This document shows positions 1 through 5,354 of a stretch of DNA of 5,354 nucleotides, piece after piece (the first letter of the stretch is position 1; every line of letters begins with the position of its first letter). The position numbers and the translations under genes were made by a program. Under the pieces are notes generated by a model. That model was given only the letters and a program-made list of their open reading frames with translations, was not told where the DNA came from and did no database searches. Where the stretch lies: assembly GCA_005883865.1 (NCBI GenBank), contig VBAO01000328.1, forward strand, positions 1-5,354, in the 5' to 3' direction. Source of the stretch: Candidatus Segetimicrobium genomatis (lineage in GTDB: Bacteria; Sysuimicrobiota; Sysuimicrobiia; Sysuimicrobiales; Segetimicrobiaceae).

Positions 1-524
1 TTGAGCAGGAGGCTGAGCGCATGCGAGGTCGCCTTGGTCTTGGGGTCGCCGAGATCCCAGGCCCCGCGGACGCGGTGATCCGACACAAAAGTGCGGGCGG
101 TCAGGGGACCGCGGGCGTCGAGCTCCGCGAGGACGTGGCGCACGACGGAGCGCAGCGCGGTGAGGTGGGGCGCCAGGCGTCTCCGGAACCGGCGACGCGT
201 GCCCTCGAAGAGCGGATAATCTTCGATGGGAACCGCGCAGGCGGCGTTGGCCCAGTATTCGAACACCCGGCGGCGCCGGAGGAGCTCTCCGAGCGTTTGC
301 GGCCGATACCCCGGCAGACGGGCCGCCAGCACGAGATGTTGGTTGCGCTCCACGACCGACACGGGGTCGATCTGGACGCACTCGAGGTGGCGGATCTCCC
401 GCAGGACGGCGGCGGGAGTGGCGGTGGCGCGCGAGTCGGGTGACGCGCTGTGGCGCAGGTGCTGCGCCTCCACCAGGAATCGAATGACGCCTTGCCGGCC
501 GACCCGCAGGGGTGTCCCGATCAT
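1..524 (-). CDS. YcaQ-like DNA glycosylase / winged-helix protein, 3' end cut by window edge
   Basis: The frame reads from ATG at 524 to the window edge without a stop, giving 174 complete codons. It resembles the N-terminal half of the YcaQ/AlkZ family (COG3214, HTH_42), whose members are roughly 400 residues long and made of winged-helix domains. Characterised members excise alkylated bases and unhook DNA interstrand crosslinks. The visible hallmark is QIDPVSVVERNQHLVLAAR at residues 51-69, where Q51-I52-D53 matches the Q-hydrophobic-D catalytic motif of the YcaQ branch (AlkZ has QxQ). Also typical are FEYWANAACAVPIEDYPLF at 88-106 and RGPLTARTF at 138-146, the latter apparently starting the next winged helix. 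The ATG is preferred because no other start codon is seen in frame back to 616, although no convincing Shine-Dalgarno precedes it. The gene lies 91 bases after the FAH-family gene and may share its transcript. The family call is secure from motif recall; substrate and the missing C-terminal half cannot be judged. Confidence 0.8.
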   Translation of the reverse strand, partial: MIGTPLRVGRQGVIRFLVEAQHLRHSASPDSRATATPAAVLREIRHLECVQIDPVSVVERNQHLVLAARLPGYRPQTLGELLRRRRVFEYWANAACAVPIEDYPLFEGTRRRFRRRLAPHLTALRSVVRHVLAELDARGPLTARTFVSDHRVRGAWDLGDPKTKATSHALSLLL

Positions 525-539
525 CGCATGCCCGCGCCG

Positions 540-551
540 GTCGCCGGCGAC
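540..551. repeat. 12-bp perfect palindrome in the gap before the YcaQ-like gene
   Basis: GTCGCCGGCGAC reads identically on both strands. It sits 16 bases upstream of the YcaQ-like start, inside the 91-base gap between that gene and the FAH-family gene. It could be an operator half-site or a small hairpin, but palindromes of this composition arise easily in GC-rich DNA. No T-tract follows, so it is not a classic terminator. I see no clear -35/-10 pair in positions 525-615. Confidence 0.25.
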
Positions 552-615
552 GGAGACACAACGGACGGGGTCGCCGCGCGACTCACGATATTCTGGACGC
601 CGTGTCCCTGAGCGG

Positions 616-1494
616 TTACGCCCGCCCTTCCGCGACGACCGGGTTGGACAGGGATCCGATCCGGGCGATCGAGATCTCGACCTGGTCTCCGGGCTTGAGG
701 AACACCGGGGGCTTCCGGGCAAACCCCACGCCCGCCGGGGTCCCCGTCGCGATCACATCCCCCGGTTCCAGCGTCATCGCCCGTGAGAGCTCGACGATGA
801 GGTCCGGGACCCCGAAGATCAGGTTCCGGGTGTTCGACCGCTGCATCTCCTCCCCATTCAGCCGGAGGGAGATATCGAGGACGTGCGGGTCGCCGACTTC
901 GTCGGCGGTGACGACGGCGGGGCCCATCGGACCGAAGGTGTCGAAGGTCTTGCCGATAAACCACTGGCTGGTGCGGAACTGCCAGTCCCGAGCGCTCACG
1001 TCGTTGAGGATGGTATACCCCGCGATCGACTCCCGGGCCTGGTCGGGGGTGACGCGCCGGCAGCGGGCGCCGATGACCACCGCGAACTCCGCTTCGTAGT
1101 CCACCTGTTCCGTATCGAGCGGGATCACGATCGGGGCGCCCGGGCCGATGACGCTGGTCGGCGCCTTCGTGAAGAAGATCGGTACCTTCGGGATCGGCTG
1201 CTTCGTCTCTTCGGCGTGGTCGCGGTAGTTCAGGCCGACGCACACGAGCTTGGGGGGCCGCGGAATCGGCGGGAGCATCCGGACGGCCTGAAGCGACCGC
1301 CGCGCCCCGGGGGCGGCCGCCCCGGCAGCCACCTTGGCGTGGGCGAGCGCCGCCCGACCGGCGCCGAGCAGCGCGGGTAGGGAGTCGGGGGCCCCCTCGC
1401 GCCTGCCCCATGCGGCGCGGAGGTCGATGACCTCGCCGTTCCCCAGCACGCCGACCCTGATGTCCCCGTTGTGTTCGAACGTCACCAGCTTCAT
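616..1494 (-). CDS. Fumarylacetoacetate hydrolase (FAH) family protein
   Basis: A complete 292-residue cytosolic enzyme of the FAHD1/HpcE-like branch. The family is metal-dependent and cleaves C-C bonds in, or decarboxylates or isomerises, 2-oxo acids: acylpyruvase, oxaloacetate decarboxylase and 2-hydroxyhepta-2,4-diene-1,7-dioate isomerase are known activities. A small N-terminal domain (about 1-75) precedes the catalytic fold. GLNYRDHAEE at 87-96 opens the core. The expected Mg/Mn ligands are E134 and E136 in VDYEAEFAVV, and D165 in ILNDVSARD. GKTFDTFGPMGP spans 181-192 and the ATGTPAGVG loop 249-257; the C-terminal PGD..E.. segment is present. Length is normal and no key residue is missing. 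I chose ATG at 1494 over the in-frame ATG at 1509 because a strong GGAGGAGGA sits just upstream of 1494. The gene follows phhB by 15 bases, so the two are very likely cotranscribed. The exact substrate cannot be read from sequence. Confidence 0.93.
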   Translation of the reverse strand: MKLVTFEHNGDIRVGVLGNGEVIDLRAAWGRREGAPDSLPALLGAGRAALAHAKVAAGAAAPGARRSLQAVRMLPPIPRPPKLVCVGLNYRDHAEETKQPIPKVPIFFTKAPTSVIGPGAPIVIPLDTEQVDYEAEFAVVIGARCRRVTPDQARESIAGYTILNDVSARDWQFRTSQWFIGKTFDTFGPMGPAVVTADEVGDPHVLDISLRLNGEEMQRSNTRNLIFGVPDLIVELSRAMTLEPGDVIATGTPAGVGFARKPPVFLKPGDQVEISIARIGSLSNPVVAEGRA

Positions 1495-1497
1495 GCG

Positions 1498-1506
1498 TCC
1501 TCCTCC
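1498..1506 (-). promoter_or_regulatory. Shine-Dalgarno of the FAH-family gene
   Basis: The minus strand reads GGAGGAGGA three bases before the ATG at 1494. It occupies most of the 15 bases between the phhB stop (1512-1510) and that ATG. This decides the start: the alternative ATG at 1509 lies directly after the phhB stop, with no ribosome-binding sequence in front of it, and would place this purine run inside the coding region. Confidence 0.75.
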
Positions 1507-1509
1507 CAT

Positions 1510-1860
1510 TCACGCCGTGGGGCGATTTGCATACAGGCGGTCGATCTTGGCCGCCATGACGAAGTCGCTCTCGGTGAGGCCGTCGATCTTGTGGGTCCAG
1601 AGCTCGACCCGGACCTGGCCCCAACGGACATGCAGGTCCGGGTGGTGCCCCTCGTGTTCCGCGACCGGCATGATGGCGTTGACGAACGCCACCGCCTCGA
1701 CGAAGTTCTTGAACTTGAACGGCTTGGTGAGCCGCTTGTGCGCCTCGACCGTCCATCCCTCCAACTGCGCGAGCAGGGGCGCGATCTCGGCGGGCGTCAG
1801 GGGGGGCGTGCCGCCCAGGCAGGGCACGCAGCGTTTGTCCGCGAGCGAGGAGACGGTCAT
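1510..1860 (-). CDS. phhB: Pterin-4a-carbinolamine dehydratase (4a-hydroxytetrahydrobiopterin dehydratase)
   Basis: A complete 116-residue protein of the PCD/DCoH family (COG2154). It dehydrates 4a-hydroxytetrahydropterin so that the cofactor used by aromatic amino acid hydroxylases can be recycled. The full family pattern is present: E70-x-H72-H73-P74, five residues, W80, nine residues, H90, eight residues, D99. H72, H73 and H90 correspond to the active-site histidines. VELWTHKIDGLTESDF (85-100) is a textbook family C-terminus. The N-terminal CVPC motif and PLTPAEIAPLL segment (about 11-30) are also usual for bacterial members. ATG at 1860 gives a family-typical length, but its Shine-Dalgarno is weak (GAAAGA just upstream). 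The gene starts 95 bases after the ABC transporter stop and runs into the FAH-family gene 15 bases later. No phenylalanine hydroxylase gene is in the window, so the pterin partner is unknown; PCD proteins without a hydroxylase nearby have been proposed to act in other pterin or molybdopterin contexts. Confidence 0.95.
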   Translation of the reverse strand: MTVSSLADKRCVPCLGGTPPLTPAEIAPLLAQLEGWTVEAHKRLTKPFKFKNFVEAVAFVNAIMPVAEHEGHHPDLHVRWGQVRVELWTHKIDGLTESDFVMAAKIDRLYANRPTA

Positions 1861-1911
1861 GGGTCTTTCATTCGATCCTGCGGTGAGCGATGCCTCTCTG
1901 GAGATCGCGCA

Positions 1912-1935
1912 GACGCACCCTGCGGAGGGCGCGCC
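1912..1935 (-). other. RNA hairpin candidate between the ABC operon and phhB
   Basis: Read on the minus strand, arms GGCGCGCCCT and AGGGTGCGTC flank a CCGC loop. They form ten pairs, two of them G-U. The G-U pairs become A-C mismatches on the opposite strand, so the stem fits minus-strand RNA. It lies in the phhB leader, 52 bases upstream of the ATG. No U-run follows, so intrinsic termination is not supported; a leader structure or transcript 3'-end stabiliser is possible. Confidence 0.35.
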
Positions 1936-1938
1936 GGT

Positions 1939-1955
1939 CGGCCGATCGTCGGCCG
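1939..1955 (-). other. GC-rich hairpin directly after the ABC transporter stop codon
   Basis: Perfect inverted repeat: arms CGGCCGA and TCGGCCG around a 3-base loop, starting at the first base after the TGA at 1958-1956. The position suits a transcript 3'-end element. It lacks a T-tract, so it would be an atypical terminator at best. With the second hairpin at 1912-1935 it fills nearly half of the 95-base gap. The remaining stretch, 1861-1911, shows no clear promoter. Confidence 0.4.
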
Positions 1956-3743
1956 TCAGGATGCTCTCGGGTCTCCGGCCAGCTGGCCGGTCCGTTCTTG
2001 ATCCCGGTACTGCAGCCGGTAGAGCTTCGCGTAGATGCCGCCGCGGTCGAGCAACTGGCGGTGCGTCCCTTCCTCCGCGATCCGGCCCTTGTGGAGCACG
2101 ATGATCCGGTCGGCATGCTGGATCGTCGAGAGCCGGTGGGCGATGATGATCGACGTCCGGTCACGCAGCACCCGGGTCATCGCCTCCTGGATGAGGCCCT
2201 CGGTTTCGGCGTCTACGCTGCTCGTGGCCTCGTCGAGCACGAGGACGATCTCCGGATTGTGCGCGATCGCGCGCGCAAACCCGATGAGCTGCTTCTGCCC
2301 GACCGACAGACGGGCCCCGCGTTCCTGCACCTCGGTCCGGTACCCGTCCGGCAGGCCCTCGATGAACCGGGCCGCGCCGGCGTATCGGGCCGCCTGCCGG
2401 ATCTGGTCGTCGGAGATCTCGGCGTTGCCCAGCCGGATGTTGCCCTCCACCGTGCCCGAGAAGAGGAACACGTCCTGGAGCACCAGCCCGATGTGGCGGC
2501 GGAGCTCCTGTTGCCCGATGGTCCGCACGTCCACGATGATCGACGTCTTCCCGGCGCCGGTCTGGCCGACCACCGCCACGCGCTGGCCGGGCTCGATCAC
2601 GAACGAGATCCCCCGCAGCACCCACCCGTCGTCCTCGTTGTAGGCGAACCACACGTCCCGGAACTCGATCCGTCCCCGCACCCGCGTGAGGGGGGCTGGG
2701 CTGGGCGGGTCCTGCAGGACCACAGGCTCATCGATGAGCCGGAAGATGCGCTCCGACGACGCCATCGCCGCCTGGAAAATGTTGAACTTGTCCGCGATGT
2801 CCCGGATCGGCTCGAAGAACCGGTCCGCATACTGGAGTCCCGCGACGAGGACCCCGAGGGACACGGCCTTGCGGACGACCTGACCCCCTCCGTACCAGAG
2901 GAGCAGGGCCACGGCGAGGGTCCCGAGCACCTGCGTCGCCGGATAGAACTGCGAGAAGTTGGCGTTCGCGTCGAGGCTGGCGGCCAGGTGGTCGTTGTTG
3001 AGCGCCTCGAACCGTTCGAGGCTCCGCCGCTCACGGGTGAAGAGCTGCACCACGCTCATCCCCATGATCTGCTCGTTGAGGTAGGCGTTGATCCGGGCCA
3101 GCCGGATCCGGACGGCGCGATAGGCCTCCCGTGCGCGCACCCGGAACCGCTCCGTGACCCCATAGACGAGCGGGAGCACGGAGAAGACGACGACGGCCAA
3201 CCGCCAGTCCATCCACAGCATGATCCCGACGATGCCGGCGAGCGTCGCGATGTCGCCGAAGATTGCCACGACCCCCGAGGTGATCATCTCGTTGAGGGCG
3301 TCCACGTCGTTGGTGATCCGCGTAACCAGCCGGCCCACGGGGGTTCGGGAGAAGAACGCCATCGGGAGCGTCTGGATGTGGGCGAAGATGTGCATCCGCA
3401 GGTCGTACATGACGCGTTGCCCGACATACCCCATCAGGTACGTCTGCAGCCACCGGGCCGCGAACCCGATCCCGAGGGCCGCCAGGTAGGCCCCCGCGAT
3501 CAGGGCCAGGCCCCGGAGCCCCGCCTGCGTCGGCCCCCCGGCCGCCCCCGGCACGATGTACCGGTCGATCGCGACCCGGTAGAGGGTGGGGCCCACGAGA
3601 TCGGTGAGCGCGGTGAGGAGCAGCAGGAGGATGGCGAGCGCCGTGACGCCGCGGTAGGGGCGCAGGTACCCCAGGAGGCGCCGGACCAGACGGGCATCGT
3701 ACGTCTTCCCGAGGATCTCGTCTTCCTGAAACGGGGTGGTCAT
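1956..3743 (-). CDS. ABC exporter half-transporter, consensus-site subunit, NBD with internal gap
   Basis: A 595-residue fused membrane/ATPase protein of the type I exporter (multidrug/lipid) class. Hydrophobic segments lie near 33-53, 76-96, 155-176, 178-197, 268-287 and 293-309. The NBD follows from about 357: A-loop Y368, Walker A GQTGAGKT (393-400), Q-loop Q423, signature LSVGQ (479-483), Walker B VLVLD with catalytic E505, D-loop SSVD (508-511) and H-loop H536. The Glu plus the off-consensus LSVGQ marks the partner that supplies the catalytic Walker motifs in a heterodimer (BmrD/YheH-, LmrD-like). Oddity: Walker A start to Q-loop is 30 residues, against 48 in the neighbouring subunit. 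The helix end, RxxD-type turn and G-x-x-x-IDG strand normally between them are absent, with I403 joined to V404. The signature-to-Walker B spacing is one residue longer than in the neighbour. ATG at 3743 overlaps the upstream stop as ATGA, implying translational coupling. The family is certain; activity of this version is doubtful and the substrate unknown. Confidence 0.9.
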   Translation of the reverse strand: MTTPFQEDEILGKTYDARLVRRLLGYLRPYRGVTALAILLLLLTALTDLVGPTLYRVAIDRYIVPGAAGGPTQAGLRGLALIAGAYLAALGIGFAARWLQTYLMGYVGQRVMYDLRMHIFAHIQTLPMAFFSRTPVGRLVTRITNDVDALNEMITSGVVAIFGDIATLAGIVGIMLWMDWRLAVVVFSVLPLVYGVTERFRVRAREAYRAVRIRLARINAYLNEQIMGMSVVQLFTRERRSLERFEALNNDHLAASLDANANFSQFYPATQVLGTLAVALLLWYGGGQVVRKAVSLGVLVAGLQYADRFFEPIRDIADKFNIFQAAMASSERIFRLIDEPVVLQDPPSPAPLTRVRGRIEFRDVWFAYNEDDGWVLRGISFVIEPGQRVAVVGQTGAGKTSIIVDVRTIGQQELRRHIGLVLQDVFLFSGTVEGNIRLGNAEISDDQIRQAARYAGAARFIEGLPDGYRTEVQERGARLSVGQKQLIGFARAIAHNPEIVLVLDEATSSVDAETEGLIQEAMTRVLRDRTSIIIAHRLSTIQHADRIIVLHKGRIAEEGTHRQLLDRGGIYAKLYRLQYRDQERTGQLAGDPRAS

Positions 3744-5354
3744 CCGGCTTCGGACCCTTCCTCGGCCTCCAGCGCTTCCCGCAGCAGCTGCTTTTCGTAC
3801 AGCTCCGCGTAGAGCCCGCCGCCGCCCAGCAGAGCGGCGTGCGTGCCCTGCTCGACGATTTGCCCGCCGTCGAGGACCACGATCAGGTCCGCATCCTGAA
3901 TCGTGGAGATCCGGTGCGAGATCACGATGAGCGCGTCGTCGAGGATGAGGATGCGCGGATCCTTCGCGACCGCGCGGGCGATCGCCGTGCGCTGCTTCTG
4001 GCCGCCGGAGAGCGTCACCCCGCGCTCGCCGACGACCGTCGCGTACCGCCGGGGGAATTCCGCGACGTCCTTGTCGATCCGCGAAGCCGCGGCGGCCTCG
4101 ACCACGGCGGGTTCGTCCGCCGTCTCCGCGCCCAGGGCGATGTTCTCGAACACGGTGTCGGAGAACAGGAACGTCTCCTGCGGCACCATGCCGATCGCCC
4201 GCCGCAGCGACGCGAGCGAGAGCTGCCGGACGTCATGGCCGTCGATCAGCACCTGGCCCGAGGTGGCGTCGAAGAGGCGCGGGATCAGATGGACGAGGGA
4301 GCTCTTGCCCGCTCCGGTGGGGCCGACGATCGCGACCGTGCTCCCCGCCGGGATCGCCAGGGTGATGCCCCGCAGCACCGGCGTGGTGTCGTAGGCGAAC
4401 GTCACGTCGCGGAACTCGATCCGTCCGGTGACGCGCTCGATCGCGATGGGATCGGGCGGGTCGGCGATCTGCGGCCGCTGGTCGAAGATCTCGTCCAGTC
4501 GTTCCATCGAGGCGCGGCCCTGCTGCCAGAGATTCGTGACCCACCCCAGCGCGATCATGGGGAAGCTCAACCGCGCCAGGTAGTAGGAAAACTGCACCAT
4601 CTGGCCCAGCGTGATCCGTCCCCGGATCACATCGGCCCCCCCCTGCCACAGCAGGACCACCGAGGCGACGCCGAGGATGAGCCCGATCGACGGCCACAGC
4701 GCCCCTTGGAACCGCGTGAGGCGGAGGTTGGCCGCGACCATCTTCTCGTTCTCGTCGCGGAAGGCGGCGGTCTCCGGCGCTTCCTGGGCGAACGCCTTCA
4801 CCACCCGCATCCCGCTGAAGTTCTCCTGCGCACTGGCGGACAGCGCGCTGAACTGCGCCTGCACCTGGTCGAACCGCCGGTGGATCTCCCGGCCGAGGGC
4901 GATGAACAGGATGGTCACCATCGGGAGGATGATGATCGTCCACACCGTCAGCCACACGTCGATCCACAGCATGAACGCCACCGAGACCACCAGCATGACC
5001 GCGGTATGGCAGGAGCGCATCAGGCCGACCCCCGCGAACCGCTGCACCGCTCGGATGTCGTTGACCGCGCGCGCCATCAGGTCCCCGGTCCTGGCGCGAT
5101 AAAAGAACGCCGGGGGCAGCCGCTCGAGATGCGCGAAGAAGTCCCGTCGTAGCTCCGCCTCGATCCGGAGCGCCGCGCCCAGGATGCTGAGACGCATCGC
5201 GTAGCTGAACGCCGCGTCGAGGAGGGCGATCACGACCAGCGCAACGGCGTACCACACCAGCCTGCCCCGGGGGGCCCCCTGGCGGATCCCATCGATCCCA
5301 AGCTTCAGCGCCCAGGGCGCGAGCTGGGTCATGAAGATCGACGCGAGGACCGCG
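3740..5354 (-). CDS. ABC exporter half-transporter, degenerate-site subunit, 5' end outside window, NBD lacks D-loop
   Basis: Partial type I ABC exporter subunit. The frame stays open to the window edge: seven further codons (AVLASIF) precede the ATG at 5332 and continue a hydrophobic first helix, so that ATG is internal and roughly 40-60 residues are missing. Numbering from M at 5332: hydrophobic segments lie near 26-48, 102-123, 125-147, 211-231 and 245-265. The NBD has A-loop Y314, Walker A GPTGAGKS (337-344), Q-loop Q385, signature LSGGQ (441-445), Walker B ILILD (461-465) and H-loop H473. D466 replaces the catalytic Glu, as in the degenerate-site subunit of heterodimeric exporters (BmrC/YheI, TM287). 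Oddity: Walker B Asp to H-loop His is 8 residues, against 32 in the neighbouring subunit. LDDAL runs straight into IVISHR, so the S-x-V-D D-loop and the following helix (about 24 residues) are absent without loss of frame. The 3' end overlaps the partner gene by 4 bases. The exporter substrate is unknown; drug or lipid export is a family-level guess. Confidence 0.9.
   Translation of the reverse strand, partial: AVLASIFMTQLAPWALKLGIDGIRQGAPRGRLVWYAVALVVIALLDAAFSYAMRLSILGAALRIEAELRRDFFAHLERLPPAFFYRARTGDLMARAVNDIRAVQRFAGVGLMRSCHTAVMLVVSVAFMLWIDVWLTVWTIIILPMVTILFIALGREIHRRFDQVQAQFSALSASAQENFSGMRVVKAFAQEAPETAAFRDENEKMVAANLRLTRFQGALWPSIGLILGVASVVLLWQGGADVIRGRITLGQMVQFSYYLARLSFPMIALGWVTNLWQQGRASMERLDEIFDQRPQIADPPDPIAIERVTGRIEFRDVTFAYDTTPVLRGITLAIPAGSTVAIVGPTGAGKSSLVHLIPRLFDATSGQVLIDGHDVRQLSLASLRRAIGMVPQETFLFSDTVFENIALGAETADEPAVVEAAAASRIDKDVAEFPRRYATVVGERGVTLSGGQKQRTAIARAVAKDPRILILDDALIVISHRISTIQDADLIVVLDGGQIVEQGTHAALLGGGGLYAELYEKQLLREALEAEEGSEAG
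3755..3763 (-). promoter_or_regulatory. Possible Shine-Dalgarno of the second ABC subunit, inside the first
   Basis: The minus strand reads GAGGAAGGG within the last codons of the upstream subunit, 11 bases before the ATG at 3743. The spacing is longer than ideal, so reinitiation through the 4-base ATGA overlap (3743-3740) may matter as much as direct ribosome binding. Confidence 0.4.

Noticed and set aside
21..443. 140-residue plus-strand open frame at the window start
   Set aside because: It is opposite the YcaQ-like frame, which has family motifs; this one has none.
1507..1509. Upstream ATG as start of the FAH-family gene
   Set aside because: It follows the phhB stop directly with no ribosome-binding sequence, while GGAGGAGGA sits correctly placed for the ATG at 1494.
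521..1756. 411-residue minus-strand open frame spanning phhB and the FAH-family gene
   Set aside because: It runs out of frame through two genes with intact catalytic motifs and shows no family features.
1939..1955. Intrinsic terminator after the ABC operon
   Set aside because: The stem is good, but no T-run follows in the direction of transcription, so it is reported only as a hairpin.
1890..3812. 640-residue plus-strand open frame antisense to the second ABC subunit
   Set aside because: Its composition is dominated by R, D, E, P, H and G with no recognisable domain, and it lies opposite a clear ABC transporter. It is a GC-rich shadow frame.
2532..3930. The word TCATCGTG (minus strand) at both NBD gap junctions, 2539-2532 and 3930-3923, as a possible recombination site
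   Set aside because: The same word also occurs at 2104-2097 in an ordinary Ile-Val codon context. It reflects common ATC-GTG codon use, so a shared deletion signal is not supported without the undeleted sequence.
3839..5152. 437-residue plus-strand open frame antisense to the first ABC subunit
   Set aside because: It has the same low-complexity charged composition and no motif, while the opposite strand encodes an unmistakable membrane/ATPase protein.
5330..5332. ATG at 5332 as the true start of the first ABC subunit
   Set aside because: The frame continues open and hydrophobic to the window edge, and an exporter of this class needs more of its first membrane helix and N-terminus.

Overview
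This 5,354-base window comes from a GC-rich bacterium. Codons end mostly in G or C, and long open frames run antisense to the real genes, as expected at such base composition. All five recognisable genes lie on the minus strand, so transcription runs from position 5354 towards position 1. Nothing in the sequence allows a confident phylum assignment. There is no rRNA, tRNA, CRISPR array, insertion sequence or phage gene, and no gene-free stretch longer than about 95 bases.

In transcription order, the window opens with two ABC half-transporters joined by a 4-base ATGA overlap: 5354-3740 (start lies outside the window) and 3743-1956. Each has a six-helix membrane domain followed by a nucleotide-binding domain (NBD). 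The first has LSGGQ and Asp in place of the catalytic Glu; the second has LSVGQ and a normal Glu. This is the asymmetric layout of heterodimeric exporters of the BmrC/BmrD (YheI/YheH), LmrCD and TM287/288 type, with one consensus and one degenerate ATP site. A 95-base gap with two GC-rich hairpins follows. Next comes a tight pair: a pterin-4a-carbinolamine dehydratase (phhB, 1860-1510) and a fumarylacetoacetate-hydrolase-family enzyme (1494-616), 15 bases apart with a strong Shine-Dalgarno sequence between them. After a 91-base gap comes the first part of a YcaQ-like DNA glycosylase / winged-helix protein (524-1), cut by the window edge.

The main anomaly is that both transporter genes carry a clean in-frame gap in a conserved part of the NBD. 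The first gene lacks about 24 residues between Walker B and the H-loop, including the whole D-loop. The second lacks about 18 residues between Walker A and the Q-loop. The sizes come from comparing the two paralogues with each other. All other motifs and the reading frames are intact. In a heterodimer both gaps would fall on the same composite (consensus) ATP site. This could be genuine divergence or decay, an assembly artefact or an altered sequence, and the window alone cannot decide.

Functionally the window looks like an efflux pump, then a small metabolic pair (pterin recycling plus acylpyruvate-type hydrolysis), then a DNA-repair-type gene. No phenylalanine hydroxylase is visible, so linking the pair to aromatic amino acid breakdown is an inference.
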